In this document: piece by piece, positions 42,331 through 52,350 of the stretch | Layout of the letters: each line of letters starts with the position of its first letter | Numbering within the stretch: position 1 is the first letter of the stretch | DNA from: Onthophagus taurus | Taxonomy: Eukaryota; Arthropoda; Insecta; Coleoptera; Scarabaeidae | Direction of reading: 5' to 3' | Assembly (NCBI RefSeq): GCF_036711975.1 | Contig: NC_091971.1 | Coordinates: forward strand, 30,511,501-30,575,500 | Length of the DNA: 64,000 nt | Translations under genes and position numbers: made by a program | Notes under the pieces: model-generated | Database searches by the model: none | Seen by the model: only the letters and a program-made list of their open reading frames with translations | Told to the model about the DNA's origin: nothing

Positions 42331-43176
42331 ACAGAATGGGCTAAAATCAATTAACCACTAAACTATTGGAATCGAGGTGTCTAGTGCTCTTGTTAAGCAA
42401 CCAGGCTAGCCAACAAAGTATTAGTATTATCCCAAATGTATAATTTTCTTAATCATTATTAACCTTTTACATGCCAACATTCCCTTTTTGGGAACATCAC
42501 ATTTGTAATTTTTTGTATAAAACTGATTTCATATTAAGAGTACCTAATTATTCAGTTGTAAAGTAGAAGCATTTTAGTTTGTTTCAATTTACATGTTTTC
42601 CATTTCTATCTTTTCTAGAAAAACACAAGGGAAGTGTCGGTACTGTACCTCAATGATTTCGTTGCAATTTGGTACAGCAATTACATTACATAGATTATAC
42701 AGGTGTCCCGAAACTCAACGTCAAGCACCGGGTGAGAGGCCAACCCATACCTGTTCTGGTAAATGAGAAAAAGATTCCATGTCTCTTAGTTAAGTAATAA
42801 TAGACATATTTTTGAAAACGTTAAAATCGGGCCTGTACAGGGTGTCCAAATTTCGATGGGTTTGCAGGATATCTCAGTTATTATGAAAGATAGAAAGTTG
42901 CGGTTTTCGCGAACCTGAGTTACTTTTTTGTGAAACTTATAATGCCGCAAACCAAATTTTCATAGACCTCTTCGTTTTTGATATACAGGGAGTATTTCAA
43001 AATTTACGATTTTCAGACAACCCCCGTATCTCGGCTATCCGGAAACTTAGTAAAAAAGTAAAAACGGGTTCTAATAGATTTTTTCACGAAGAATCCAATG
43101 GTGCACGTAGAATTTTTCTAGTCATCACGGTTTTTGAGTTATAAACACAACTTAGGTTTTTTTAAATGGAACCACC

Positions 43177-43500
43177 CAAGGACAGTAGAATCTAACAGGA
43201 CTGCTACATCCATTGTTGTGACAACCTGCCCGCAAACTACGTCACACCATTTTCCACGCCCAGCTGTTGTTATGGTCTATGCGTTTGCTGTGTATTTTTA
43301 GAGGTTATATCCTAGACGTATTCATATTATTTTTGAAGTTTTATGTTTTTAGACGTATTAATGTCTATCATATAACCTTTAAAAACGCAGACAGTTACCA
43401 GGCGTGGTAAATAGTGTGACGTAGACTGCGGGCAACCAATCCCTAGTGGACTACAAAAATACAATGAATGTAGCAGTCCTGTTAGATTCTACAGTCCTTG
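43177..43500. mobile_element. 324-bp MITE with 9-bp target duplication (Mutator-like)
   Basis: Terminal inverted repeats of over 30 bp begin CAAGGAC(A/T)GTAGAATCT. It is flanked by GGAACCACC at 43168-43176 and 43501-43509. The right arm of element A shows the uninterrupted sequence (single GGAACCACC, inverted, near 45470). A 9-bp duplication with long terminal repeats is characteristic of Mutator-superfamily MITEs. Confidence 0.85.
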
Positions 43501-43650
43501 GGAACCACCTATATTTTATTTTTTTATTGAACTGGATTTTTTTCAAGCTTTTCAATGATATATAATACTCTATACTTACCTTTATAATTAACCTCGAAAT
43601 TGAATAAAATACATTATTTTATAAGTAGGCAATGATAAGTAGACTGCCTA

Positions 43651-43892
43651 TCCTGACGTCACAGAGATGGGCGGAGCTTATATCGACTCCAAACAATTTC
43701 GTTGCTAACCACAGTTGCTAATAAACCGTAACAAAAATGTCATTTGGAATGTCATAAAAAGTCACTTAGTTTATTTTATTTTAACACTAATTGAAAAATT
43801 GCATATATGGTGATTTACCGTTAGCAACACACTTAGCTATGAAAATGTTTGGAGTCGATATAAGCTCCGCCCATCTCTGTTACGTCAAGGCT
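43651..43892. mobile_element. 242-bp MITE with TA flanks
   Basis: Inverted ends of about 45 bp share CAGAGATGGGCGGAGCTTAT and ATCGACTCCAAAC. TA dinucleotides flank it (43649-43650 and 43893-43894). There is no coding content. Confidence 0.7.
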
Positions 43893-43906
43893 TAGGTTGT
43901 CTATTA

Positions 43907-45330
43907 AGTGATCGCGTTGTTAGGATACCGGAATAAACAAAGTAAATATAGTTAATTACTGTCAAACTTAATTTTGAATTTTGTGCTAACAATAAGTCGT
44001 GTGTTACTTAATTACCTTTAATTAACTTAACTTAATTATCTTTTTCTTGAAATGGAGCGCTATGAAAATTATGAAAAATATGACATGCTAGCATGTTACA
44101 CTCATGCAAATGAAAATGTTAATCAAGCTGCTGAATTATACATAAATAGGTAGAATGCAACATTTATCAGCAATAACATTTTATTAGCAGATTGTTTCAC
44201 TTCAGATATCCAGAAAGAGCGCAACCAAATTCAAAAATTTTTTTGCGAATAAAGTGTAATTTGATCAATTATGGAAGTTTTTTGATGCCCAGGCCAAAAA
44301 AATATAATAAATAAAATCAGAATAACAATGAAATTACCGTGTTAGGATGTGTGGAAGCCGCGCCTAAAACATCATGTAGGGAAATTGAATGTCAAGTTGG
44401 AATTAAAAAATCGACAGCCTATGCGATTCTAAAAAAGTATAAATATAAACCCTACAAAGAACAAATAGTTCACCATTTACACCCGGGAGATGCCGAACGA
44501 CGTTTGGAATTCTGTAACTGGTATTTGAACCATGCACAAAATAATATTGAATTTAGTTCCTCTATTATATGGTCTGATGAGGCATATTTTACCAGCACAG
44601 GAATCTATAATCGTCATAATAACAGGCATTGGCATCAAGAAAACCAACATATTGTAATTGAGCGGGAGCGTCAAGGAAAATTTGGTTTTAGCGTGGCATG
44701 TTTTATTATTGGGCCACGAATTGTTTACAAAATATTTGAAGGAAACCTTTGCGCTAATCGCTATTTGGCCATCTTGCAAGAGGCTTTGCCAGAGATTTTG
44801 GATGATATTCCTCTTCTTCGGCTAAATAATATTTATTTTCAGCAGGACGGAGCTCCCGCTCATAATGCGCAGTTAGTGAGTCTCTACCTAACTGCAAAAT
44901 TTCCTGGTAGGTGGATAGGCACACATGGTCCAACGCGATAGCCAGCAAGATCACCTGATTTATCTATTTTGGACTTCTTTTTATGGGGATATATCAAGAA
45001 TCGGGTATATAGTACCCAGAATCGAACAAAATTGGAATTGAAAATTGCTGTAATTGATGCTTTTTCACATTTACAGCAACATCCCATAACTATTCTAAAT
45101 GCAATTAAACGCATTACTAAACTTTGTGAACAATGTGTGCATCAAAATGGTAACAACTTTGAACAATTCTTGTAACTTGAAGCCATATTTGCATAATGTT
45201 TAGTTTTTAATAATTTTTCGTTTTTAGCAAACAAAATTTAATAAATACATTTTTTTAATAAGTCAATAATTAATATTATAGTATTTTCAAAATTCTTTGT
45301 TTATTCTGGTATCCTAGCAACGCGATCACT
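43907..45330 (+). mobile_element. Mariner/Tc1-superfamily transposon (about 1.4 kb)
   Basis: Terminal inverted repeats of about 36 bp begin AGTGATCGCGTTG and differ at about two positions. TA flanks both ends (43905-43906 and 45331-45332). It encodes the transposase at 44052-45175 and sits in the loop of element A. Confidence 0.85.
44052..45175 (+). pseudogene. DD41D-type Tc1/mariner transposase, near-intact
   Basis: The N-terminus MERYENYEKYDMLACYTHAN leads into a helix-turn-helix region that is broken by stops and shifts (44155-44338; PERAQPNSKIF can be followed). From 44339 the catalytic region is open: IWSDEAYFTSTG (first Asp), YFQQDGAPAHNA (second Asp), then a single TAG at 44939, then RSPDLSILDFFLWGYIKNRVY (third Asp) and an intact C-terminus ending QFL. 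Forty-one residues separate the second and third Asp if the stop is counted as a residue. The stop stands where the family has Trp (R-x-PARSPD), consistent with TGG to TAG. Confidence 0.8.
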
Positions 45331-46431
45331 TAATTTATCATAGCCTACTTATAAAATAATGTGGTTTCTTTAATTTCGAGGTTAATTATAAAGGTAAGTA
45401 TAGAGTATTATATATCATTGAAAAGCTTGAAAAAATTCTAGTTCAATAAAAAATAAAATATAGGTGGTTCCATTTAAAAAAACCTAAGTTGTGTTTATAA
45501 CTCAAAAACCGTGATGTCTAGAAAAATTCTACGTGCATCATTGGATTCTACGTGAAAAAATCTATTAGAACCCGTTTTTACTTTTTTACTAAGTTTCCGG
45601 ATAGCCGAGATACGGTGGGTGTCTGAAAATCGTAAATTTTGAAATACTCCCTGTATGTCAAAAACGAAGAGGTCTATGAAAACTTGGTTTGCGCTATTGT
45701 AAGTTTCACAAAAAAGTAGCTCAGGTTCGTGAAAACCGCAACTTTCTATCTTTCATAATAACTGAGATACCCTGCAAACCCATCGAAATTTGGACACACT
45801 GTACAGGTGTCCCGTTAAGCGTACGGAGCGGCTGTATCTCAACAACGGTAAGGCCTAGAGGTTTGGGAAAAAAATCCTTATAAGCAAAGTGGGCAAGAGA
45901 AATAGCTGGAAATTATTTTGAAGTTCGTAATTCGACCGCTAGGGGGCGTAACTGCCATTGAGAAACATAAAATTCCCGCTATCTCAGAAAGTTAGACGAT
46001 GAGCTATAACGTTGACAACATCATTTAGTAGCTTGGATAATACCGCATCGCTTTTGTTTTGCGATATTTTTCATATCTGTCATAATAAGGGAGGGGGAGG
46101 CCAATGCGTTTTGAAATGTTTACATTTTAATATCTCCTGGACCATTCAACCGATTTGAATATTTTTGGTCTTGTTTGGTCTTGCATTTCATGCTCTTTTA
46201 AAAGATATTTTCAGTAAGATCGCTTGGTTTAAAACAAATAAGCTACAGGGCGTTATCTGCAGCGGTTACATATTTTTGTGATTTTTGAAAAAAAGTTAAA
46301 TGGAACGGTACTATTTAATTCACAGACCGTTGATCACCATAAAATTTGCTAAATATTAGTGAAAACCGCATCTCGATGTCTCCATCCATACTCGAATTAT
46401 AAAAAAAATGTAAAAAATTCGTATATCTTAA

Positions 46432-48795
46432 CCCATATCTTCCGAGTGTTCCATTATTGGAACGGTTAACTTATTAATATTTTTAACATATTTTCGAGAA
46501 TGTTCATTATTTGTTCTTATACGTTGGTACTACCGGGATTGTTAGCTGTCAAATTCAATATTTGACGTTGTACGTTTCGCATCGACATTTGTAAAAAACA
46601 AGTATAAAAACCGAAAGTTTCTTTCAAAATATGGATCGCCGTAAAAAGTAAGTATTTTCTATTTATATAACAAATAAATCTGATACCGTTCCGTTTTTGG
46701 AACAGTAGGATAATATGCCTGTGTAAAATATTCCAATTTGATCCTTTTATTTGCAGAATTCTGTTATTTTATTCTAGATTATCAGTAGGCGATATAATCA
46801 CACTAATAGTAGAAAACGATGAACTGTTGAGTGGAGACATTTTTATAACACCACCTGATGGGGAAATAAGTGAAGAAGATAGTGGTGATGAAGAGTCAGT
46901 AAATATAAATCACTTATCCAGGGGTCAGTTGTTAGCAGAAGCCGAATATCGCACTACAATATCATCAAAAGGCGGAGTACAATATGTGCATGATGTCACG
47001 AATGAAAACGAATCATTTGAATTTTCAGTCGCTTCCGCTTCTACAGCAGCGCATCGATGTTACCAGGAAATGGAAGTTCATAGATATTACCGGAAAAAGA
47101 AGAAAAAGTAACTGAATATCCCTATTTTTTGGAAAACATAGAAAAACCTGTAAACTCTTTCGAATTATTTTTTGATAGTAATGTTTATGAACTTTTGCGT
47201 TCGGAAACAGAAAGAAATGCTATTGAGAAAGGTAATCATGCATTTAGGGTTACAACGATTGAAATAAAGCATTTTATTGGAATCCTGTTGATGAGTGGAT
47301 ATAACAGTGTTGCCAGATACAGGATGTATTAGGAGAAAAGTATCGACTGCAACTATCAAGGAATTTCATCCCTTATGTCCCGAAATCGATTTGAAGAACT
47401 ATTACGTTATTTTCACGTTGCTGACAATGCTAATCTTACTCAAGGTGATAGGTTTGCGAAAGTTCGTCCACTTTGGGATTTGCTGAATAAAAGGTGGTTG
47501 AAATATTACCCTGGCGATAGAAACTTGAGTATCGACGAGTCAATGATTCCATACTATGGGAAGCATGGAGCTAAGCAACATATTCATGGAAAACCAATAA
47601 GGTTTGGTTATAAAACTTGGTCTATGTGTACGCGTCTAGGTTATTTGATACACGGCGAACTTTATCAAGGAGCAAGAACCGGAAACACTCATACAGAATT
47701 TGGTGTCGGTGGATCAGTTGTCTTAGACCTACTATCCAGACTACCTCCAGCTAACTATAGTTTATATATGGATAATTTTTTTACCTCTTTACCATTGCTG
47801 AACGAACTAAAGAAATTAGGTCATGATGCTACTGGAACAATTCGAGAAAATAGAGTGGAAAAAGCACCACTAAAAGATAAGAAAGAAATGAAAAAAATGA
47901 AAAGAGGTAGCTACCATCAATGCACAGATGTATTATCTGGAATAACACTGGTCCGATACAACGATAATAATATCGTTACGGTTGCATCCACCGAGTCCGG
48001 TTTCAGACCTATTGGTACCGTAAAGCGATACTGCAATAAACAAAAAAAAGCTGTCGATCAACCCTGTCAATTATAATAAGTATATGGGTGGAGTTGATCG
48101 CTTAGATCAAAATGTGGGATGTTATAGTGTTGCGATTCGGCTGAAAAGATGGTACTGGCAGCTTCTGATGTTTCCATTGAATGTTTCAGTGAACAACGCC
48201 TTTCAGCTATACAAAATTTCTCCAGAATACAAAAATAATCGCCACGATCTTTTATCTTTTACAAGGTACATTGTGACTACATACTTTATGTTGAAAGATA
48301 CAACAAACTCAACATCACCCACAAAGATTCCAGTGCCTAAATCGTCTTTGGCAGTCATAAAAAGAGTTGCTGATAGTGTACGATTAGATGCCAGTAATCA
48401 TTTCATTGGGAAACAAAATAAACAAAGTCGATGTGCACTGTATCATAAGAACACCACAATGAAATGTATAAAATGTAGTGTTGCTTTGCATCATAAATGT
48501 TCAACTAGTTTTCACACGACATAACACCCGAATAGTAATAAGTTCATATGTATCTTTTAGCTTCAAGTATGGTGTTTATTGTTGAGTTATTAATTACTAT
48601 AATAAAAGTTACAAAAAAAGTTTTTCATTTAGTCTTACGTATCGAACCGGGTAATATTATTTAATTCTAAAAATATAAAACTAAATGTCGTATACATTTT
48701 TTTTGTTCACTACTGTATTTCTGAACGACGTAAGATGAACGGATGTAAATCTTATAAGAACCTGGCATATTTTTGTAGATCTGGGATAATATGTG
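46432..48795 (+). mobile_element. piggyBac transposon, copy 1
   Basis: The left end is TTAA then CCCATATCTTCC; the right end is CTGGGATAATATGTG then TTAA, where copy 2 has GGG for the last three bases. TTAA flanks at 46428-46431 and 48796-48799. Length is 2,364 bp and transposase runs left to right. It is closely similar to copy 2 at 52351-54703, in opposite orientation. Confidence 0.9.
46631..48524 (+). pseudogene. piggyBac transposase, copy 1 (three lesions)
   Basis: A tiny first exon (MDRRKK, 46631-46647) is spliced over a 130-bp intron to LSVGDIITLIVENDELL. Then come the acidic region, SRNRFEELLRYFHVADNANL, SIDESMIPYYGKHGAKQ (Asp 1), SLYMDNFFTSLPLL (Asp 2), GGVDRLDQNVG (Asp 3), KRWYWQLLMFPLNV and a C-terminal Cys region (MKCIKCSVALHHKC). 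Lesions seen by comparison with copy 2 are a deletion near 47049 that shifts frame, a TAG at 47330 where copy 2 has TGG, and a 7-base deletion near 48066. All three catalytic aspartates remain. A TATAAAAAC stretch upstream could be the promoter. Confidence 0.88.
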
Positions 48796-50385
48796 TTAAT
48801 CGGATCAAGTTACCTTAGGAAACAAATAAGAGAGAACAAAAATTTTATTATCTAGAACCTTCCTTCACACTTTATCCAAGCTTAGAACTGCTTCAAAACT
48901 ACTTTTGAGGCGTGTTGAAAAGCCAACGGATCAATGAATATCAACAATGATAATAAAACAAAATAAACCAAAACACTTAGAATAACTTAAATTTTTGGCA
49001 AAAATAACTCACTAATGTGCGAAATGCCTTCCATAAACCTCGATGCATTTATTTAATCTAGTTTCGACGAAAAAAAAAGCGCTGCTTAAGTCTCGGCCCT
49101 GGACACGTTTCTACTGGTATTTAGTGTTTTGTCATATATTCCCTGGTTATTGTTTTTTCGTGAAAAGTCAGGTCGTTTAGTCTACCCAATAGATAAAGGG
49201 GTGAAAGCAATGTGGGTTTTGCTCGAACCAAGAATGCATATTATGCAAGTTTACATCAGCTTGTGGACAGATGCTTCATGCATCCATAGCATTTGTGATA
49301 AAAGGTTTGGATTTGCCCAAATCATATTTAAAAGTCAATGGGAATAGTTCAGTCTGTTATCATAACCGGTATCTGTTAAGGCCTGATATAAAACAACGTG
49401 GTGGAGATATTATTCTCTTGAGAAATCTTGTGGACAACTGTTTTCGGAGTTCCCAGATTATGTGGGATCACATTGCGCGCCAATGTGATTTACGAATTCA
49501 TAGAGATGTCTGAATGGGCTACACGTTGCCAGTTTTCCGTAATCGCTAAGTCAATCTTAAAAACACTTCTAGAGAAAAATGTCTTTCTTTGTCGTAATTG
49601 CATTGCACATTTTTGCCATGCAGTTGCATCGTATTCGAAACATTGAAAATAAATCATCATACGCTCTATCATACGCTTCTGCGTTAGTAAATGACATGTT
49701 TAAAATTACCATGGTTATGTGATTTGTTTTTCTCGATGAGGTAACTGGATCCGATTGATGGCACTCGAGTGTTTAACATTTTCTTCTATAACTCGAGAAC
49801 GGGTGGCGATATCAAGATGCGGTTTTCACTAAAATTTTGCAAATTTTATGGTGACTAAGGGTCTGTGAAGTAAACAGTATTGTTCCATTTAACTTTTTTT
49901 CAAAAATCACAAAAATATGTAATCGCTGCAAATAACGCCCTCTAGCTTATTTGTTTTAAAGCAAACAGTCTTACTGAAAATATATTTAAAAAGAGCATAA
50001 AATACTCTTTCAAACAACACAGAAAATATTCAAATCGGTTGAATGGTCCAGGAGATATTAAAATGTAAACATATGAAAAGGCATTGGCCTCCCCCTCCCT
50101 TATTATGACAGATATGAGAAATATCGCAAAACAAAAGCGATGTGGTATTATCCAAGCTACTACATGATGTCGTCAAAGTTATAGCTCATCGTCTAACTTT
50201 CTGAGATAGCGGGAATTTTATGTTTCTCAATGGCAGTTGCGCCCCCTAGCGATCGAATTACGAACTTCAAAATAATTTCCAGCTATTTCTCTTGGTCACT
50301 TTGCTTATAAGGATTTTTTTCCCAAACCTCTAGGCCTTACCGTTCTAGAGATACAGCCGCTCCGTACGCTTAACGGGACACCCTA

Positions 50386-51079
50386 TACATTATATCTTTA
50401 GGTACTACGGTCAGGAATGTTCGCAACTTAATGGTGATTTTTTTAATAATGTATTCCTTATGAACCATGCTACTGTAGAAGTCACAAATCAATCAACAAA
50501 AAGTTTTGCAAAAAAATATATTAATTTGATTGAGTTAAGGTTGAAAGAATTTATGTCTATCAAGTTTTACACACGATTTCTAAAAAAAGAAGTAGTACAA
50601 CACCCTTGGCAAGTAATTTTAAAAGATGGCCGTTTAGTCAAGTTTCCAAAATGGTACAACACTTGCCATTTTTCTTATCATAAAAAATATTATTGCCTTA
50701 AAACACGTTATTTAAAAAAACATACTTTTGTGTGTTATTTGTATTTACTTTCTATTTCCTCTTAACTTTGTTGGAAGATGTGCCAGTCAATATCTACGAA
50801 CTACAAAATGTGGTTTCAACAAGATGGTAGCCCGTATGTCTTGCAAACAGACTCTTTCAAATAAGGTTAACCTAAAGACAAAATTAAACAAACAAATTTA
50901 TTTATTATTAATTTTGTAGCATTATTCTCTTAAAACTAAGGCAAATGCTCAAATTATTTGCCGTCGGCACTAATACACGCTCTGCATCGTCACAGAAAAG
51001 ATCTTTTTACTAGTTGTGCATCTCTTTGCATTTATTTCTTCTGCTGCTGTATAAATATTGTGGCGCAGTTCGGCAAGAT
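50386..51079. other. Right part of element C with a plus-strand transposase scrap
   Basis: Near 50770-50840 the plus strand reads LEDVPVNIYE and, one frame over, MWFQQDGSP: the same transposase region that appears on the minus strand at 51141-51335. The two form part of inverted arms. The rest is unassigned AT-rich sequence. Confidence 0.5.
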
Positions 51080-51335
51080 TTTCAATCGGTTTTTAATACA
51101 CTATTCCTAATAAGAATCCTAATAAGAAAATCAAGAGGATTTAAACCCAAAGAATGAGGAGGCCACGTAGTCGAACCACGACGCCCAATCCATCTTTCTG
51201 GGTATTCTGTATGCAATCCCGTACAGGACAAGCATAATGAGCTGGGTAACCATCTTGTTGAAACCACATTTCTCTGTTGATATTAAGTGGCACATCTTCT
51301 AACAAAGTTGTTAAATCATTTTGGAGCAAATACAA
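51080..51335 (-). pseudogene. Mariner-like (QQDG/PLDFF type) transposase scrap
   Basis: Minus strand: LLQNDLTTLLEDVPLNINRE, MWFQQDGYPAHYACPVRDC, then in the next frame ERWIGRRGSTTWPPHSLGLNPLDFL. It covers the second and third catalytic regions; a frame shift and the change of SPDLNPLD to SLGLNPLD show decay. It is related to, but not the same as, the transposase at 44052-45175. Confidence 0.65.
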
Positions 51336-51589
51336 ATAACATACGAAAGTATGAATTTTTTAAATAACGCGTTTTTGGCAGGAAAACAGGTAATAATATT
51401 TTTTAGGAAAAGAGAAATGGTAAGTGTTATACCATTTTGGAATCTTGACTACACAGGCCATCTTTTAAAATAACTTGCCAAGAATTTTTTTCTTATTTTT
51501 ACCAGAACAGGTATGGGTTGGCTTCTCACCCGGCGCCCGCTTGACGTTGAGTTTCGGGACATTCTGTATATCGGGTAGACGGACCAACC

Positions 51590-52190
51590 AACCTTGCATG
51601 GCGACCCTAAGGATCTATTGTACCCCGATAGATAACGTTACAAATTTCAACCGTGCAGTCCAACACTATTAACGAACATTAATACATTGCTCGGTAAAAA
51701 GTCCGACCAAAAAATCGAGAATTTGATACGATTAACAGCAGGGCAATGGCATAAAACATTCTCAACCGTCTCTGCTTCCTCCGCACATAGTCGGCATTCA
51801 ACATCGTCTGCTAGACCCAACAAGTTGAGGTGTGCTTTTAATCGGCAGTGCCCAGTAAAGACACCCACTAGAACTTTAACACTGCTACGAGCAAGTCCTA
51901 ACCCTAAGCAAACCCTAATAGTTTGACAGTGGCGATGTTAATAAACACCTTAGTATGTCTCATTCCAGGAGAACTGGTTCACAGTAGACGAAGTCTCTCT
52001 TCAGCCCACAGTCCAATCCTATATTTGGTCATCGCAAATGATACCTCAACTGCTGGTTGCGGCCCCACAAATGCTTTAGCGCCGCCCTCTCGTGCTAGCT
52101 CATCTGCCGCTTCATTGCCAGCAACCTCAGAGTGACCTGGAACCCAGATCAGAGAAACTCTGTTATCACAACGGTACAGCAATAGTATGC
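51590..52190 (-). pseudogene. I/R1-like retrotransposon 3' part (RNase H and Cys motif)
   Basis: Minus strand: VSLIWVPGHSEVAGNEAADE (RNase H C-terminus), LAREGGAKAFVGPQPAVEVS, GLWAEERLRLLWTS, then MGVFTGHCRLKAHLNLLGLA and ECRLCAEEAETVENVLCHC. It is a sister copy of the 24.6-26.8 kb element and supplies an empty site for the TTAA MITE there (near 51935). The reading breaks near 51920. Confidence 0.75.
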
Positions 52191-52350
52191 ACTAAAATAA
52201 GGTTTACGTATTTTTTTATACGTATTAATAAAGCCCCTGAGGCAAGTTATAAGGGCTGAAAGTTAGGGTGAACGGTATATATTCGCTTATAGCTTGAAGA
52301 CGAAGACAACTATCGAAGTGTAGTAAATGTAAACTGAGATTCATTTTTAA

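Larger units (their letters stand above)
42838..45801. mobile_element. Palindromic mariner-like element A
   Basis: It starts CAGGGTGTCCAAATTTCGAT and ends with the near-exact inverse (ATCGAAATTTGGACACACTG), flanked by TA on both sides. The arms are about 470 bp (42838-43176 plus 43501-43640, against 45338-45801). Three younger elements interrupt it: a 324-bp MITE in the left arm, a 242-bp MITE and an autonomous-type mariner in the centre. The element has no transposase of its own. Confidence 0.75.
45804..50385. mobile_element. Palindromic mariner-like element B with a piggyBac inside
   Basis: The ends CAGGTGTCCCGTTAAGCGTA and TACGCTTAACGGGACACCC are inverted; TA flanks both, and the left TA is shared with element A. 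Arms of about 600 bp run 45804-46411 and 49793-50385. piggyBac copy 1 sits just inside the left arm. The 1-kb centre (48800-49790) has no recognised coding region. B therefore jumped into the TA at the right edge of A. Confidence 0.75.
42700..51566. mobile_element. Mariner-like element C, split by elements A and B
   Basis: The ends are CAGGTGTCCCGAAACTCAAC (from 42700) and GTTGAGTTTCGGGACATTCTG (to 51566); the inverted similarity extends about 65 bp. Both ends abut TA. Removing elements A and B joins 42837 to 50388 at one TA and leaves about 1.3 kb. The right part (50386-51566) contains inverted arms of about 190 bp (50605-50795 and 51287-51480) and transposase scraps in both orientations. 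Confidence 0.6.

Noticed and set aside
46827-48524. Treating piggyBac copy 1 as an intact domesticated host gene
   Set aside because: It has perfect TTAA flanks and terminal repeats, a nonsense codon and two frame-breaking deletions.
42700-51566. One large 8.9-kb transposon
   Set aside because: Internal TA-bounded termini show that most of this length is later insertions; the original element is only about 1.3 kb.
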